A DNA stretch of 64,000 bases from Arthrobacter sp. cf158. Its GTDB lineage: Bacteria; Actinomycetota; Actinomycetes; Actinomycetales; Micrococcaceae. Made by a program: the position numbers and the translations under genes. Below are positions 7,151 to 15,286 of the stretch, one piece after another (position 1 is the first letter of the stretch; each line of letters starts with the position of its first letter). Location: assembly GCF_900106835.1 (NCBI RefSeq), contig NZ_FNNR01000001.1:99182-163181 (forward strand), written 5' to 3'. Below the pieces are notes generated by a model, which saw nothing but the letters and a program-made list of their open reading frames with translations, was not told where the DNA came from and did no database searches.

Positions 7151-8807
7151 GACCGAATCCGGCACGAAGAAGCCGGAGACGGAGGAGTTTGCGCCCGTTC
7201 CCGTGCGTTCGGGCAAGAGCCCCCAGCCCGGGCCGCTTCGCAGGCTTGCATCGTTCCTCGCACGCGTCTTCGGACCCGGAGAACTGACGCTCGGAGGTTT
7301 TCGCGCCCCCGCCATCCTTGCGGGTGTGGCGTCCGCGGCCGCCATGATGGTGAGGTTGTTCGTTCCCGGCCCCGTGGGCATGGGAGACCAAGGAGACGGA
7401 CATGGGCTGGTCTGTTCCCTCGGGGTCAGCAATGACCGGCCGTGGGACTATTCGGAATTCACCAGGTTCATCTATCCAAGCTGGTCCCCGCACGATTTCG
7501 CTGGTGAGGCGTGCGGCGCAGTTGGCTCCGGGGAAGCTGTGTACTCGTCGCAGCTTGCGTTCCTGTGGTTGGGCAAGCTGATCACCCCGCTGTTTGGGTG
7601 GGGTTCCGGGGTGGACATGCGTGCCGTTGGGATTGTCTGCTGCCTGGTTTTTGGTCTCTTGATTGCCGCGTTGGTTGCCGTGCTCCCCGGCCGCGTCAGC
7701 TTCCGGATCCTCATCGCGGCGCTGGTAACCGCGGTGATGGCGGACGGCGTCTTTGCCGATTTCTTCATCTCCCCCTATCCCGAGCCCGCCGCGTTCCTGG
7801 GAACACTGGCCGTGCTGGTGGCCCTGTTGCACTACTGGAACGGCCGTGGAAACCGCTGGTTGGCCCTCCTGGGGGTGGTCGGGGCAACTATGTTCACCGT
7901 GGCTGCCAAGCCGGAGATGGTGTCCTGGCTGCCGGTGGTCGGCCTGGCGCTTTTGTGGCTGCCGCATGTTCCGCAGCGACGTTCGGGCCGGCGGGCGCCG
8001 GAAAACAACTGGTGGCGGCAACGGGTGGTGCCGTGTGCGGCGATCGTGGGCATTGCAGCGTTCGCGGTGGCGTTCCTTGCAGCCCAACCAAAGCGCACCC
8101 ATGACCTGAACGTCTACAACGCGGTCTTCGCCGAGCTCCTGCCGCACAGTCCCGTTCCTGAGGATGATCTCAAGTGGCTGGGGCTTGATCCGGGCTTCCT
8201 TGCCGCGAGTGGCACCACCGTGGCATCGCCACGGTCAGCAGCGTTCAATCCGAAGTTCCAGGAATTCCAGGAACAGGTGGGGCCGGCGAAGTTGGCTGCC
8301 TTCTACCTCACTCATCCTGAACGGCTGATCGGGATGGGGGAACGCGGAGTCACTGCCATGCTCACGCCGGAGCTGGGGTACATCGGCTCGTTCATGGAAG
8401 GGCAGGGGCATCAGCCGTTCGACAAGGACCGCCGGTTCCCTGTGGTGCTGGGACTCTTCACCGCCCTGAAAGCGGTACCAGTGGCCTTGGTTGCCCTGCA
8501 ACTGCTAACGCTTCTGCTGGGCTTCGCCGTCGCTTTCCGCAAGAAGGCGGCCGTGGGCCGGCTGGCAGTGGTGGTTGTGGTGGCCGGGTGGCTGCAGTTC
8601 TGGGTAGTCATGCTGGGTTCGGGACAGCCTGAGATCTACCGGCAACTCCTGCTGACGGGATTCCTTGCCGCCCTGTGCGTGCCACTGCTGGTTGCCCTGA
8701 TCAGCATCCTTGCGTCGGAACCACGGAAGCTGGTCCAGCAGTCGCCCGAACTTCCGCTGTCAGAGCAAAACACCGCCACCCTACGTGATCCAGCCATCAG
8801 CGCTTAG
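7143..8807 (+). CDS. Polytopic membrane protein, WsfD-like putative hexosyltransferase
   Basis: 554-residue protein with a polar N-terminus of about 60 residues and about ten membrane segments. The first outside loop carries VGMGDQGDGHG followed by conserved-looking aromatic and acidic residues (NDRPWDYSEF). This resembles the acidic first loop of GT-C type glycosyltransferases, in particular WsfD-like hexose transferases of S-layer glycan loci. The assignment is by memory of the motif and is moderate. The ATG at 7143 is chosen because GGGGGAG stands 6 nt upstream; it overlaps the lipoprotein stop by 8 nt. The 3' end overlaps the convergent regulator gene by 27 bp. It closes the exosortase operon and could supply lipid-linked or direct glycosylation. 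Confidence 0.6.
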   Translation: MVETESGTKKPETEEFAPVPVRSGKSPQPGPLRRLASFLARVFGPGELTLGGFRAPAILAGVASAAAMMVRLFVPGPVGMGDQGDGHGLVCSLGVSNDRPWDYSEFTRFIYPSWSPHDFAGEACGAVGSGEAVYSSQLAFLWLGKLITPLFGWGSGVDMRAVGIVCCLVFGLLIAALVAVLPGRVSFRILIAALVTAVMADGVFADFFISPYPEPAAFLGTLAVLVALLHYWNGRGNRWLALLGVVGATMFTVAAKPEMVSWLPVVGLALLWLPHVPQRRSGRRAPENNWWRQRVVPCAAIVGIAAFAVAFLAAQPKRTHDLNVYNAVFAELLPHSPVPEDDLKWLGLDPGFLAASGTTVASPRSAAFNPKFQEFQEQVGPAKLAAFYLTHPERLIGMGERGVTAMLTPELGYIGSFMEGQGHQPFDKDRRFPVVLGLFTALKAVPVALVALQLLTLLLGFAVAFRKKAAVGRLAVVVVVAGWLQFWVVMLGSGQPEIYRQLLLTGFLAALCVPLLVALISILASEPRKLVQQSPELPLSEQNTATLRDPAISA

Positions 8808-9422
8808 CTGCTTCCGCAGGCTGATCACGTTGCTGAGCTTGATCCCGGCAGCTGAGTAGCGCTGCCTGATCCGGTGCAGGTGGGCTTTGACTGTTTGTTC
8901 GCTGATTCCCATCGTGTCCGCCACGCCGCGGACAGGAAGGGCTTCGCTTCCCAAGTAGAGTTCCGCGAGCCGTTGTTCACGGGGTGACAGCTTGATCCGT
9001 ACCGGAGCCGTGTCCACCATGACGGCGGCGGCGTCGGGATGCACGTACTGCTCTCCGGCCGCTGCGGCCCGGACAGCTGTCTCTATATGAGCCGGTCCTG
9101 CGGCCTTCGGGACATAGCCTAGGGCGCCCGCGGCGTGGGATGCTCCTGCTTCCCATCCGTCCAGGGTGGTGGCCAGGACCACCACCCGGAGGCCGGCGTC
9201 CACGAGGCAACGGACGGCAGGAATCAGCTCAGTGTGGTGGTCCAGTGTGCCCAGGACGGCAACGCCTATGTCCTGTTCCCTGACACCTGCAGGTTGCAGG
9301 CCCGGTTGGATTGAGTTGAGTCCGGCGGCAACCACCAGGTCCGGGGCGTTGCAGCGCAACCAGGCGTCCAGGGTGTCGATCATCAGCTGATGGTGATCCA
9401 CCACCAAGACACGGGTCACCAT
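8781..9422 (-). CDS. LuxR/NarL-type regulator with a degenerate receiver domain
   Basis: 213-residue protein: receiver-like domain (residues 1-120) and LuxR-type helix-turn-helix (SPREQRLAELYLG, VADTMGISEQTVKAHL). The receiver begins VLVVDHH with only one acidic residue, and the phosphoacceptor position in strand 3 reads VAVLGTLD, placing Gly58 where Asp is expected. The conserved Lys is kept (VPKAA, Lys106). It therefore probably does not work by normal phosphorylation. The start at 9422 overlaps the upstream sensor gene by 7 nt, so the two are coupled. The 3' end overlaps the convergent membrane-protein gene. Confidence 0.85.
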   Translation of the reverse strand: MVTRVLVVDHHQLMIDTLDAWLRCNAPDLVVAAGLNSIQPGLQPAGVREQDIGVAVLGTLDHHTELIPAVRCLVDAGLRVVVLATTLDGWEAGASHAAGALGYVPKAAGPAHIETAVRAAAAGEQYVHPDAAAVMVDTAPVRIKLSPREQRLAELYLGSEALPVRGVADTMGISEQTVKAHLHRIRQRYSAAGIKLSNVISLRKQLSADGWIT

Positions 9423-10561
9423 GTTTTCGGAGCCTTGACGGGGACCATGATGCTGGCGCCTCCTGGATCGGTGTGTACGCGGGGTGTACCCAATGATTCG
9501 AGTTCGTTCCACAATGCTGGGGTGCAGCGGTTAGGGTTCAGGTTGGTGACCCGCCACGTCACTAAAACGGTGGGTTCCACGTCCGGTTCCACGAAGATGT
9601 GGATTCGCCGCGGCCGGTGATCCATGGCGTTTCCGGTATTGCTGACGGGCGCGGCCAGCAACATGGTGGCGGCCAACGCGGCGGAGCGTGAGGCGTGCGG
9701 GATCCGGTCCACGAGGTCAGCTTCTGCCACCACCAGCACGGTGGACTCCAACCCGGCCAGCGCCAACGACTCTGTGAGCCAATTGGTGGATTGGGAGAGC
9801 ATCAGTTGGCTCCGCAGCTGCCCGGCCAGGGCTTGGGCCTGCTCCGAAAGGTCAGGATCCAGGGGGACTCCCTGCGACGAAGCGACCTTGGCAAAGAGTT
9901 CCTGTATCTGCTGGTGGGTCTCCGCCAGGCCCTCTGCCCGCCGCGAGTCCCGGGTATGGGCCTGTTCGGTAAGGGTGTTGAGGGCTTCCAACGTTCGGCG
10001 CTCCATGGTGCCGTTCACGTGGCTGTGCAGGATAAAGACCCAGAGCCCACCCAAGAGCCCTGGAAGCAGCGTGATGAAGAAGATCAGGAGCCCTTCTCCT
10101 GAACCGAAGCGCGGAGTGGTGGCGTAGTAGGCGCCACTGAGGACTGAATTGGCAGCCACCAGGAGAAGAAATCCAAGGAGGTCCCAGCGCATCGACACAA
10201 GGAATACCAAAGCGGTGCCCAGCAGGACGTTCAGAGCAAGGGAAAGGTATCCGGAAGTGAGCGTCACGGACTGGGCCGTCATGGTGCCGGAGGCAATGGA
10301 CGAGGCCAGCCAGATCAGCCGAAGATACGGCAGCTGCCGCCGGGGTGTCTTTGGATCCGATGCGATGCTCGCCATGGCGAATCCCAGAAGGTCGAAAGCC
10401 AGCGCCCCAAACCTCACATTGTCCAGGCGGCTGCCGTCCAGCGAGGCAGTATTGATGGCAAGGGACATGGCCCAGACAGTCAGGCTGGCGACGACCAGGA
10501 CAGCACGGGAAACAAAAAGAGGACCCACTCCGCGTGCCGCGCTGAGGTGGGCGAGGCTCAT
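9416..10561 (-). CDS. Membrane protein resembling a degenerate sensor kinase
   Basis: 381-residue protein with six or so N-terminal membrane segments, a helical linker (TLEALNTLTEQAHTRDSRR) and a C-terminal region. That region looks like a worn-down histidine-kinase ATPase domain: around ASRSAALAATMLLAAPV and IHIFVEPDVEPTVLVTWRV one expects the N box and G1 box, but no Asn box or DxGxG is present. It sits between a complete kinase (4-bp ATGA overlap) and a LuxR-type regulator (7-bp overlap). Its position suggests a sensor or accessory subunit for that kinase. The loss of catalytic motifs is seen; the role is inferred. Confidence 0.7.
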   Translation of the reverse strand: MSLAHLSAARGVGPLFVSRAVLVVASLTVWAMSLAINTASLDGSRLDNVRFGALAFDLLGFAMASIASDPKTPRRQLPYLRLIWLASSIASGTMTAQSVTLTSGYLSLALNVLLGTALVFLVSMRWDLLGFLLLVAANSVLSGAYYATTPRFGSGEGLLIFFITLLPGLLGGLWVFILHSHVNGTMERRTLEALNTLTEQAHTRDSRRAEGLAETHQQIQELFAKVASSQGVPLDPDLSEQAQALAGQLRSQLMLSQSTNWLTESLALAGLESTVLVVAEADLVDRIPHASRSAALAATMLLAAPVSNTGNAMDHRPRRIHIFVEPDVEPTVLVTWRVTNLNPNRCTPALWNELESLGTPRVHTDPGGASIMVPVKAPKTW

Positions 10562-11784
10562 GCCGCGTCCGCCTCGAGCACTATGGTGGTTCCACGGCCC
10601 ACCGCGGACATCACCTTGGCCCGGCCACCCACGCCGCCCATCCGCTCCACCACCGAGTTCCGCACCCCAAACCGTTCCGCAGGGATGGTGGCGGGATCGA
10701 ATCCGCGCCCGGCATCGCTGACCAGCACCGTCACCACCGAACCGGAACGGGAAACCAGCACGTCAACGTGGTCAGTTCCTGCGTGCCGTGCGGCGTTGAC
10801 CATGCATTCCTCGGCGGCATCGATGATCGCCCATTGCGTTGCCGGCGGCAGGGTTCCGGCTTCACCGAAAACGTCCACCACGAACCCGTTCCGGCAATGA
10901 TGGCGGGCCCTGTCAGTGAGCAGGACGGCCAGTTCACTGCAAGGTTCGACGGCGGCAGGGGCACCTTGGGTGCCCGCGGGAGCTTCTCCGGGTTCCCTCC
11001 CCGTCTGTGCGCCGGCGTCGCTGGACGTCGTCCGCAAACCCGGCCCGCCGGCGTCGTACGCGTTGGCCGTGAGCATGTCCCGCAATTCATCCGGTGCCGC
11101 CCCCACTCCGCCGCGGGCAAGGAGTGTCAGCGACCGCAACACCGTGTCATGCAGCACCCGCGCCTCCGCGGCGCTGGCATCGATCCTGGCACGTGCCACA
11201 GCTTGGGCAGCCGCTGATTCGGCCCGGACCTCCTGGTCCTTCCACCACGATTCCAGTGCTTTGGGAGCGGTGTACCGGACCACGAACATGACGTACCAGG
11301 CGCCGGCGACTATCAGCAATGTAGTGGGACCCAGGCCATGAACAGCGGAAGACATCAGCGTGTGCCCAAGAACCAGCACTGCCAGCAACCCTGTAAAGAC
11401 GGCCGACCGCCAGGTAGCACGCAGGGACAATACCAGCGGTGAACTCGCGGCCAGCACCATGCTGTGCGCCAGGAGCAAGGAGTCGGAGTCTTGGCGGTAA
11501 CTGACGCCGGCCAGCAGCTCGGAGAGGGTAATCAGGGCCAGAATGATCGCCATCCGAAGCGGCCACACATCGGTCCACCACATCGCCGAGAGGCAAACAA
11601 CCAGGATCACCATCAGCACGGCCGCAACGGTGCCGTGCCATGGTGGTCCACTCATGGTGGGCTCCAGGTAGATCCAGGAAGCCGCGACAAACACGAAGCT
11701 CGCCACGGCTCCGCCACGAGCCAACGGGTCCGAGCGACCCTCCCCCGGCCAGCCTGCTTGCAGCCGGGTAATCCATGCCCCCAT
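10558..11784 (-). CDS. Sensor histidine kinase (NarL/DesK-like ATPase)
   Basis: 408-residue kinase with about six N-terminal membrane segments, a coiled linker and a dimerisation helix with His212 in EARVLHDTVLRSL. A low-complexity Gly/Pro/Ala linker follows, then a complete HATPase domain: N box in DAAEECMVNAARHAG, G1 box in SDAGRGFDP, FGVRNSVVERMGG, and GRGTTIVLE at the end. Its start faces the second regulator at 11856 across a 71-bp divergent region. The likely partner regulator is the divergent one (intact receiver), or the coupled one at 8781, or both. Confidence 0.88.
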   Translation of the reverse strand: MGAWITRLQAGWPGEGRSDPLARGGAVASFVFVAASWIYLEPTMSGPPWHGTVAAVLMVILVVCLSAMWWTDVWPLRMAIILALITLSELLAGVSYRQDSDSLLLAHSMVLAASSPLVLSLRATWRSAVFTGLLAVLVLGHTLMSSAVHGLGPTTLLIVAGAWYVMFVVRYTAPKALESWWKDQEVRAESAAAQAVARARIDASAAEARVLHDTVLRSLTLLARGGVGAAPDELRDMLTANAYDAGGPGLRTTSSDAGAQTGREPGEAPAGTQGAPAAVEPCSELAVLLTDRARHHCRNGFVVDVFGEAGTLPPATQWAIIDAAEECMVNAARHAGTDHVDVLVSRSGSVVTVLVSDAGRGFDPATIPAERFGVRNSVVERMGGVGGRAKVMSAVGRGTTIVLEADAA

Positions 11785-11855
11785 GAATGTCTCCCCCGAA
11801 ACGTGTCACCTAAAATAGTGACGACATTTCCAAATCATATGTGGGGAGGGGCCAG
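11785..11855. promoter_or_regulatory. Divergent promoter region with a short inverted repeat
   Basis: This 71-bp region separates the kinase start (11784, minus) from the regulator start (11856, plus). GTCAC (11805-11809) and GTGAC (11818-11822) form an inverted repeat around the AT-rich centre CTAAAATA. It could be a binding site for one of the LuxR-type regulators, but the arms are only five bases. Confidence 0.4.
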
Positions 11856-12524
11856 TTGTTGCGATACCCGGTGTCCCAACCCAGGATCGAAGTGGACATC
11901 GTGGAAGACCACGCTGTCCTGCGTGAAGGGCTGGCCCAATGGCTGGAAGCCAATGCCACCGGAATCCGTGTGGTTGGACGGTTTGGCTCATGGGCTGAAG
12001 CTGCCGCAAACCTGCGCGCCTTGTCAGACGTCGTGGTGCTTGATGTCCTGCTGGGTGACCAAGTGCCACTTCGGGCCAAGATCCAGGCAATCGTCTCCGC
12101 CGGACCCCACGTTGTGGTCTGCAGCTCGGTGGTGGATCCAGCAGTGATGCGTCAGGCGATGGGGGCCGGGGCGCTGGCCTACATACCCAAGACCGCCCCT
12201 GCCGGAGTAGTGGAGACCGCGATCCGACACGCTGCCCAAGGGCTCTCATATATTACGGATGAAGTCGACGCTGCCCTGGAGGACCAGCAGTCCGGACCGC
12301 AGTTATCCGCCAGGGAACACCAGGTAGTCTCCGTCTATCTGGGCGGCGGTGCGGGAACCCTCGCGGAGACTGCGCACATTCTGGGAATTTCCGTTGACGG
12401 CGTGAAGAAACACCTCGCCTCGGTGCGGCGAAAATTTCAGGACGGCCAGGAACCTTTGACGCGGCTTGCCCTGAGGGACCGTTTGGTGACACGTGGCTGG
12501 CTGCTCGAAGACCCCGGCCAGTAG
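11856..12524 (+). CDS. LuxR/NarL-type response regulator with intact receiver
   Basis: 222-residue response regulator. The receiver shows the acidic pair Glu17-Asp18 (DIVEDHAVL), phosphoacceptor Asp63 in VVVLDVLLGD and Lys112 in YIPKTAP. The C-terminal LuxR-type helix-turn-helix reads LSAREHQVV and AHILGISVDGVKKHL. A TTG start at 11856 is chosen because GGAGG (11845-11849) stands 6 nt upstream; the TTG at 11859 and GTG at 11871 are alternatives. It is divergent from the kinase gene at 11784 and is its likely partner. It contrasts with the sister regulator at 8781, which lacks the aspartate. Confidence 0.88.
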   Translation: MLRYPVSQPRIEVDIVEDHAVLREGLAQWLEANATGIRVVGRFGSWAEAAANLRALSDVVVLDVLLGDQVPLRAKIQAIVSAGPHVVVCSSVVDPAVMRQAMGAGALAYIPKTAPAGVVETAIRHAAQGLSYITDEVDAALEDQQSGPQLSAREHQVVSVYLGGGAGTLAETAHILGISVDGVKKHLASVRRKFQDGQEPLTRLALRDRLVTRGWLLEDPGQ

Positions 12525-12556
12525 CCGCAATTTCCGGGGCTGTGGACACCGCGCCT

Positions 12557-12583
12557 TTGAGTGTCGGGGGCACCGCCTAGACT
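12557..12583 (+). promoter_or_regulatory. Promoter of pcrA, near-leaderless
   Basis: TTGAGT at 12557-12562 and TAGACT at 12578-12583, 15 bp apart, precede the ATG at 12594 by 10 nt. The transcript would have almost no leader. The same TAGACT hexamer precedes the wall-protein gene at 15194. Confidence 0.5.
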
Positions 12584-12593
12584 GGTAGGCACC

Positions 12594-15137
12594 ATGGATA
12601 TGTTGTTTGACCCCTACGCAGACGGACCCTTCAAAGCTGGCACCAAAGCCGCAGTCAAGGCTGCCCCGGAGCTTTCCCCCTCGGGTGGAGGAGCGGCCGG
12701 TGCCCGTCTCCAGGCGGGCAGCGGCGGGTCATCGGGCGCTCCCCAAGGACCGGCATCAGGCGGCTGGGGCGGCCACGGCGGATCCGGGTTGCCATCTGCT
12801 GACGCCCTGCTCCAGGGACTGAACCCCCAGCAGGAAGAGGCAGTAAAGCACGCGGGCAGCCCCTTGCTGATCGTGGCGGGTGCAGGGTCCGGAAAGACCC
12901 GCGTCCTCAGTAACAGGATCGCCTACCTCATCGCCACCAAGCGGGCCCACCACGGGGAAATCCTGGCCATTACCTTCACCAACAAGGCAGCGGCGGAAAT
13001 GCGCGAACGCATCGAAGCCCTGGTGGGCGGCCGGGCCAAAAGCATGTGGATTTCCACCTTCCACTCATCCTGTGTCCGGATCCTGCGGCGGGAGGCCGCG
13101 AACGTTGGCCTGAACTCGAATTTCTCGATCTACGACTCCGCGGACTCGCTGCGCCTGATCACCCTGGTGTCCAAGAACCTGGACCTTGATCCCAAGAAGT
13201 TCGCGCCCAAGGCCATCCAGCACAAAATCTCCGCCCTCAAGAACGAACTGGTCGACGCCGACTCATACTCGTCATCCGCGAATTACAACGACCCCTTTGA
13301 AACAGCAGTCGCCGAGGTTTTCAAGGGCTACACACAGCGACTCCGCCAGGCCAACGCCATGGACTTCGATGACCTCATCGCGGAGACCGTTTACATGTTC
13401 CGGGCCTTCCCGGCGCTTGCGGAATCCTACCGGCGCCGGTTCCGGCACGTCCTGGTGGACGAATACCAGGACACCAACCACGCCCAGTACGCCCTTGTCA
13501 GGGAGATCGTGGGTCTGGGAACGGACACGGATGTCCAACCCAGCGAATTGACAGTGGTGGGTGACTCGGATCAGTCCATCTATGCCTTCCGCGGCGCAGA
13601 CATCCGGAACATTGTGGAGTTCGAGGCCGATTACCCGAACGCCCGGACCATCAAACTGGAGCAGAATTACCGCTCCACGCAAAACATCCTCACGGCGGCA
13701 AACTCCGTGATTTCCCGCAACCCCAACCGTCAGGAAAAGCGGCTGTGGACCGCAGAGGGCGATGGCGAGAAGATTGTTGGCTACGTGGGGGAGAACGAAC
13801 ACGACGAAGCCCAGTTCATTGCCAAGGAAATAGACCGCTTGCAGGACGAGGACGGCTTGCGTCCGGGCGACGTCGCCATCTTCTACCGGACCAACGCACA
13901 GTCACGCTCCATAGAAGATGTGCTGGTCCGGGTGGGCCTGCCGTACAAGGTTGTTGGCGGCACGCGCTTCTATGAGCGCAAGGAAATCAAGGATGCCCTG
14001 GCCTACCTGCGCGTTCTGGTGAACCCGGACGACGACGTCAATCTCCGCCGTGTCCTGAACGAACCCAAGCGTGGGATCGGCGACCGCGCCGAGGGCGCTG
14101 TTGCCGCTTTGGCCGAGCGGGAACGGACCTCCTTCATGGCAGCGGCCCGTCGTGCTGACCAGGCTCCCGGCATGGCCACCCGCTCCGTCAACGCGGTGCT
14201 CGGGTTCGTGAAATTGTTGGACGACCTCGCTGAGGTGGCATCCGGCTCAGGCGCAGCCGCCGCGTTGGAAGCTGTCCTGGAGCAGACCGGATACCTGGCC
14301 GGCCTGCGTGCCAGCAACGATCCTCAGGACGAATCCCGGGTGGAGAACCTCGCCGAACTGGTGGCTGTGGTCCGCGAGTACGAGCGCGACAACCCGGAGG
14401 GCACGCTCGGAGAGTTCCTTGAGCAGGTTTCCCTGGTTGCAGATGCCGACCAGATCCCGGATGCCCCGGGAGCCGATATTGATGCCGCTGTGGCCGAGGC
14501 CAAGCGCATGGGTGTGGTCACGCTGATGACGTTGCACACCGCCAAGGGCCTGGAATTCCCTGTGGTGTTCCTGACCGGTATGGAACACGGAATCTTCCCG
14601 CACCAGCGCTCAGCCACGGATCCCAAAGAGCTCGCAGAGGAACGCAGGCTGGCCTACGTCGGCCTCACCCGTGCCCGCAAACGGCTTTATGTCACCCGCT
14701 CGGAAGTCCGCAGCATGTGGGGCCAGAGCCAGTACAACCCCGCCAGCCAGTTCCTGGAGGAGATCCCCTCCGAACTGGTGGACTGGAAGCGCGAAGGCAT
14801 GAGCCGCCAGGCAGGCGGCTGGGGGAGCGCCCCCATCGGGTCCAACCGTTACGGTGGCTCGTTCTGGGGAGCAGGCACCTCCCGCGGCGTTGCCGCCAGT
14901 CCCACCGCAGGCTTCGATGCCGACGTTCCGGCCGCCGTCGCACGCAACAGGGTGCAGCCACAAAAGGAAGTCATTTCCGTGGTGGTGGGGGACAAAGTCA
15001 ATCACACGAGCTTCGGCAACGGCGTGGTGCTGGGCGTCGAAGGCGCGGGGGACAAGACGGTGGCCAAGGTGAAGTTCGACGTCGGTGAGAAGCGCCTGCT
15101 GTTGAGGTACGCGCCGTTGACCAAGCTTGATGCCTGA
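12594..15137 (+). CDS. pcrA: ATP-dependent 3'-5' DNA helicase PcrA/UvrD
   Basis: 847-residue superfamily 1A helicase acting in repair and replication restart. All motifs are present in order: Q motif LNPQQEEAV, Walker A AGAGSGKT, ITFTNKAAAEMRER (Ia), DEYQDT (II), GDSDQSIYAFRGA (III), LEQNYRST (IV), TLHTAKGLEFPVVF (V) and YVGLTRARKRLYV (VI). The N-terminal 75 residues are a Gly/Ser-rich extension before the helicase core. The C-terminus has a tudor-like stretch (VVVGDKVNHTSFGNGVVLG) typical of PcrA. The ATG at 12594 is preferred over an upstream GTG because of the TAGACT box 10 nt away. Confidence 0.96.
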   Translation: MDMLFDPYADGPFKAGTKAAVKAAPELSPSGGGAAGARLQAGSGGSSGAPQGPASGGWGGHGGSGLPSADALLQGLNPQQEEAVKHAGSPLLIVAGAGSGKTRVLSNRIAYLIATKRAHHGEILAITFTNKAAAEMRERIEALVGGRAKSMWISTFHSSCVRILRREAANVGLNSNFSIYDSADSLRLITLVSKNLDLDPKKFAPKAIQHKISALKNELVDADSYSSSANYNDPFETAVAEVFKGYTQRLRQANAMDFDDLIAETVYMFRAFPALAESYRRRFRHVLVDEYQDTNHAQYALVREIVGLGTDTDVQPSELTVVGDSDQSIYAFRGADIRNIVEFEADYPNARTIKLEQNYRSTQNILTAANSVISRNPNRQEKRLWTAEGDGEKIVGYVGENEHDEAQFIAKEIDRLQDEDGLRPGDVAIFYRTNAQSRSIEDVLVRVGLPYKVVGGTRFYERKEIKDALAYLRVLVNPDDDVNLRRVLNEPKRGIGDRAEGAVAALAERERTSFMAAARRADQAPGMATRSVNAVLGFVKLLDDLAEVASGSGAAAALEAVLEQTGYLAGLRASNDPQDESRVENLAELVAVVREYERDNPEGTLGEFLEQVSLVADADQIPDAPGADIDAAVAEAKRMGVVTLMTLHTAKGLEFPVVFLTGMEHGIFPHQRSATDPKELAEERRLAYVGLTRARKRLYVTRSEVRSMWGQSQYNPASQFLEEIPSELVDWKREGMSRQAGGWGSAPIGSNRYGGSFWGAGTSRGVAASPTAGFDADVPAAVARNRVQPQKEVISVVVGDKVNHTSFGNGVVLGVEGAGDKTVAKVKFDVGEKRLLLRYAPLTKLDA

Positions 15138-15193
15138 GCACGCCTCGCCCCGGGTGCAGGCCGCCAGCTATTGTCATGGGCTCACCACACCCC

Positions 15194-15199
15194 TAGACT
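15194..15199 (+). promoter_or_regulatory. -10 box of the LAATG wall-protein gene
   Basis: TAGACT at 15194-15199 is identical to the -10 box of pcrA. It would give a leader of roughly 80 nt before the ATG at 15287, which has its own strong ribosome-binding site. Confidence 0.45.
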
Positions 15200-15286
15200 G
15201 ACCGAGCGTTGCGCTGGGGCCGATGCTGTCTGTGTCCCCAACCGCGCGGCGCCGAATCGTTGCATTCCTGTGGGGGAAGGACGCGT

